Assembly (NCBI GenBank): GCA_938030915.1
Contig: CALHIO010000080.1
Span: 1-15,221, forward strand
DNA from: an uncultured Gemmatimonadota bacterium
GTDB lineage: Bacteria > Gemmatimonadota > Gemmatimonadetes > Longimicrobiales > Gaopeijiaceae
Length of the DNA: 15,221 bases
Reading direction: 5' to 3'
Both the position numbers and the translations under genes were made by a program. The notes beneath the pieces were generated by a model. The model worked only from the letters and a program-made list of their open reading frames with translations. It was not told the DNA's origin and searched no databases. Numbering within the stretch: the first letter of the stretch is position 1; each line of letters starts with the position of its first letter. Shown here one piece after another: positions 14,097 through 15,221 of the stretch.

Positions 14097-14693
14097 TCAG
14101 GTGCCGAGTAAGGTGCCGAGCGTAGTGCGGTTGTGGAAGCCCTCGATCCGTCGGGTGCCCACGATGAGGGTCGGTGAGATCGTGATCCCGGCCTCTCGGG
14201 CGCGGCGTCCCGAGGCGGCCACATCAGCATCGTATCGGTCCACGTCGAGGACGGCCTTGGTCTCCGTGCGATCGAGTCCATGGTCGATCGCGATCTGCAC
14301 CAGAACGTCCACTCGGCCGATATCCCGACCCTCCAGAGCATAGGCTCGGGCAATGGCGACCCTTACGCTGTTCGCCAACGAAGAGTCTTGAGCGTTCGCA
14401 TGCGTGACGAGTTCGTGGGCCTTTCGAGTCCAGGGAACGAGGTTCGGCGGTGCGACATCGATGCCCGCCGCCGATGCCAGCGGGCGGGCTGACACCCAGA
14501 GCGGGGCGATCTCTGCGTCATCGATCCCGACCAGCGGGGTTGGCGGTGGTCGAAGCTCGAACGGGTGCCATCGGATCTCCGATCCACAGGCCCACTCCGC
14601 TCCCTCCTCGATCGCGGCCTCGATGTCCAGAAGAAGGAGCACCGAAGCGGGGTCGATGAAGTCGAACCAGATATCGATCGGGTTTCTCACCAT
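14097..14693 (-). CDS. DsbA-family thioredoxin-fold protein lacking the CXXC motif
   Basis: This 198-aa protein matches the DsbA/FrnE/2-hydroxychromene-2-carboxylate isomerase superfamily in layout. A beta strand (IDIWFDFIDPASVL) comes first, a helical insertion follows, and a cis-Pro loop (ITISPTLIVGTRRIEG at 170-185) closes the thioredoxin fold. In FrnE-like oxidoreductases the active site after FDF reads CPWC or SPWC; here it is DPAS (14-17), so no disulfide chemistry is possible there. The only Cys is at 36. The start ATG 14693 is chosen because GGGAG (14699-14703, minus strand) lies 5 nt upstream; ATG 14708 would add five residues and has no such site. It heads the three-gene minus-strand cluster. 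It is divergent from the aminotransferase gene with a 50-bp gap. It may be an isomerase-like or non-catalytic member; function is unknown. Confidence 0.72.
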   Translation of the reverse strand: MVRNPIDIWFDFIDPASVLLLLDIEAAIEEGAEWACGSEIRWHPFELRPPPTPLVGIDDAEIAPLWVSARPLASAAGIDVAPPNLVPWTRKAHELVTHANAQDSSLANSVRVAIARAYALEGRDIGRVDVLVQIAIDHGLDRTETKAVLDVDRYDADVAASGRRAREAGITISPTLIVGTRRIEGFHNRTTLGTLLGT

Positions 14694-14698
14694 GAGGG

Positions 14699-14703
14699 CT
14701 CCC
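14699..14703 (-). promoter_or_regulatory. Shine-Dalgarno favouring the 14693 start of the DsbA-fold gene
   Basis: The minus strand reads GGGAG 5 nt before ATG 14693. The alternative ATG at 14708 has no comparable site, so this element decides between the two starts. Confidence 0.6.
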
Positions 14704-14743
14704 ACCATATTCCGTGCCCGCCCGGTCCAAAAGCGAGGTCTAG

Positions 14744-15221
14744 ATGCAGTTCAGTGCGAATGTCGAGAAGCTCAAGCCGTCCGCTACGATCGCGGTAAGT
14801 ACCCTGGCCAAGAAGCTCGCGTCGGAAGGTCGGGACATCATCAATCTGAGCGCAGGCGAGCCCGACTTCGACACGCCGGCCTTCATTTCCGAGGCTGCGA
14901 TCGACGGGATCCAGAACGGGAAGACGCGTTACACACCTCCGGCTGGGATCCCCGAGCTTCGTGCGGCAATCGCCGAGCGGCTGAGTGAGCGCGCGGGTCG
15001 GGCGATGGATGCCGACGGGGTCGTTGTCACGGCCGGTGCGAAGCAGGCGCTCTTCAATGCGATCTTCACGCTGTTCGGTCCGGGCGACGAAGTCATGATT
15101 GCGGCGCCGTACTGGACCACCTACCCGGACCTGGTCACGATCGCCCGGGCCGAGCCGGTGGAGGTCTTCGGCGAGCAGTCCAACGACTTCAAGATCACCC
15201 CCGGGGACCTCGACCGGTGCG
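14744..15221 (+). CDS. Class I PLP-dependent aminotransferase (aspartate aminotransferase type), partial
   Basis: The gene runs off the right edge; 159 residues are visible. They match the N-terminal part of type Ib aspartate aminotransferases: INLSAGEPDFDTP at 33-45, TRYTPPAGIPELRAAIAERL at 61-80, VVVTAGAKQALFNAIF at 93-108 and APYWTTYPD at 121-129. These contain the substrate-carboxylate and cofactor-ring contacts; the Schiff-base lysine lies outside the window. The expected enzyme transfers the amino group between aspartate (or a related amino acid) and 2-oxoglutarate in the cytosol. GAGG at 14735-14738 lies 5 nt before the ATG and supports the start. Only 50 bp separate it from the divergent DsbA-fold gene, so the promoter must overlap that gap or the neighbour's 5' end. 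The visible part has no frameshift. Precise substrate (aspartate, aromatic or prephenate) cannot be decided here. Confidence 0.93.
   Translation, partial: MQFSANVEKLKPSATIAVSTLAKKLASEGRDIINLSAGEPDFDTPAFISEAAIDGIQNGKTRYTPPAGIPELRAAIAERLSERAGRAMDADGVVVTAGAKQALFNAIFTLFGPGDEVMIAAPYWTTYPDLVTIARAEPVEVFGEQSNDFKITPGDLDRC

Noticed and set aside
14694..14743. Possible minus-strand promoter (TTGGAC, then TATGGT) in the gap between the DsbA-fold and aminotransferase genes
   Set aside because: The spacer is only 15 nt and the -10 would leave almost no leader before the preferred start; too weak to report.

Overview
The window is GC-rich and densely coded on both strands. It holds sixteen protein genes that I can support, one of them cut by the right edge, plus one doubtful small ORF. 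I saw no rRNA, tRNA, CRISPR array, insertion sequence or prophage gene. The gene content (secreted S9 peptidase, a DUF5916/CBM9-like outer-membrane protein, a PorV/PorQ-like barrel, and a DbpA-domain pseudo-helicase) fits an environmental Gram-negative bacterium. Gemmatimonadota or a relative is my best guess, but this is inference from the gene mix and not a marker-gene result.

Layout. 92-2416 (+) is an exported DPP-IV/S9 serine peptidase. After a 294-bp stretch with one doubtful ORF comes a PP2C phosphatase (2711-3595, +). A GC-rich hairpin separates it from a convergent cyclophilin (3696-4169, -). Divergent from the cyclophilin is an alpha/beta-hydrolase lipoprotein (4263-6209, +). Facing it is a minus-strand block read right to left: a 70-aa zinc-ribbon protein (8288-8076), NudC (8079-7270, start overlapping the zinc-ribbon stop) and a PorV-like outer-membrane protein (7211-6288). 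Divergent from that block is the 807-aa DUF5916 outer-membrane protein (8389-10812, +).

10899-12048 (+) is a housekeeping stretch: infA (IF-1), a 77-aa membrane protein, an intrinsic terminator, a 334-bp leader region with a promoter, and an HU-family DNA-binding protein ending in a very strong terminator. A minus-strand cluster then runs from 14693 down to 12224: a DsbA-fold protein without CXXC, a 100-aa protein of unknown function, and a 524-aa DEAD-box-like protein. The last has lost the ATPase motifs but keeps an intact DbpA-type RNA-binding domain. A class I aminotransferase starts at 14744 and runs off the edge.

Functionally, the left half is about the cell envelope and exported hydrolysis (peptidase, hydrolase lipoprotein, two beta-barrels), mixed with cytosolic quality-control and signalling enzymes. 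The right half is about translation, nucleoid and RNA. The most unusual item is the naturally inactivated DEAD-box protein with an intact rRNA-binding-type domain, in an apparent operon with two atypical partners. The HU leader, with a dyad inside its promoter spacer and a terminator-like hairpin before the start codon, is the most interesting regulatory stretch.
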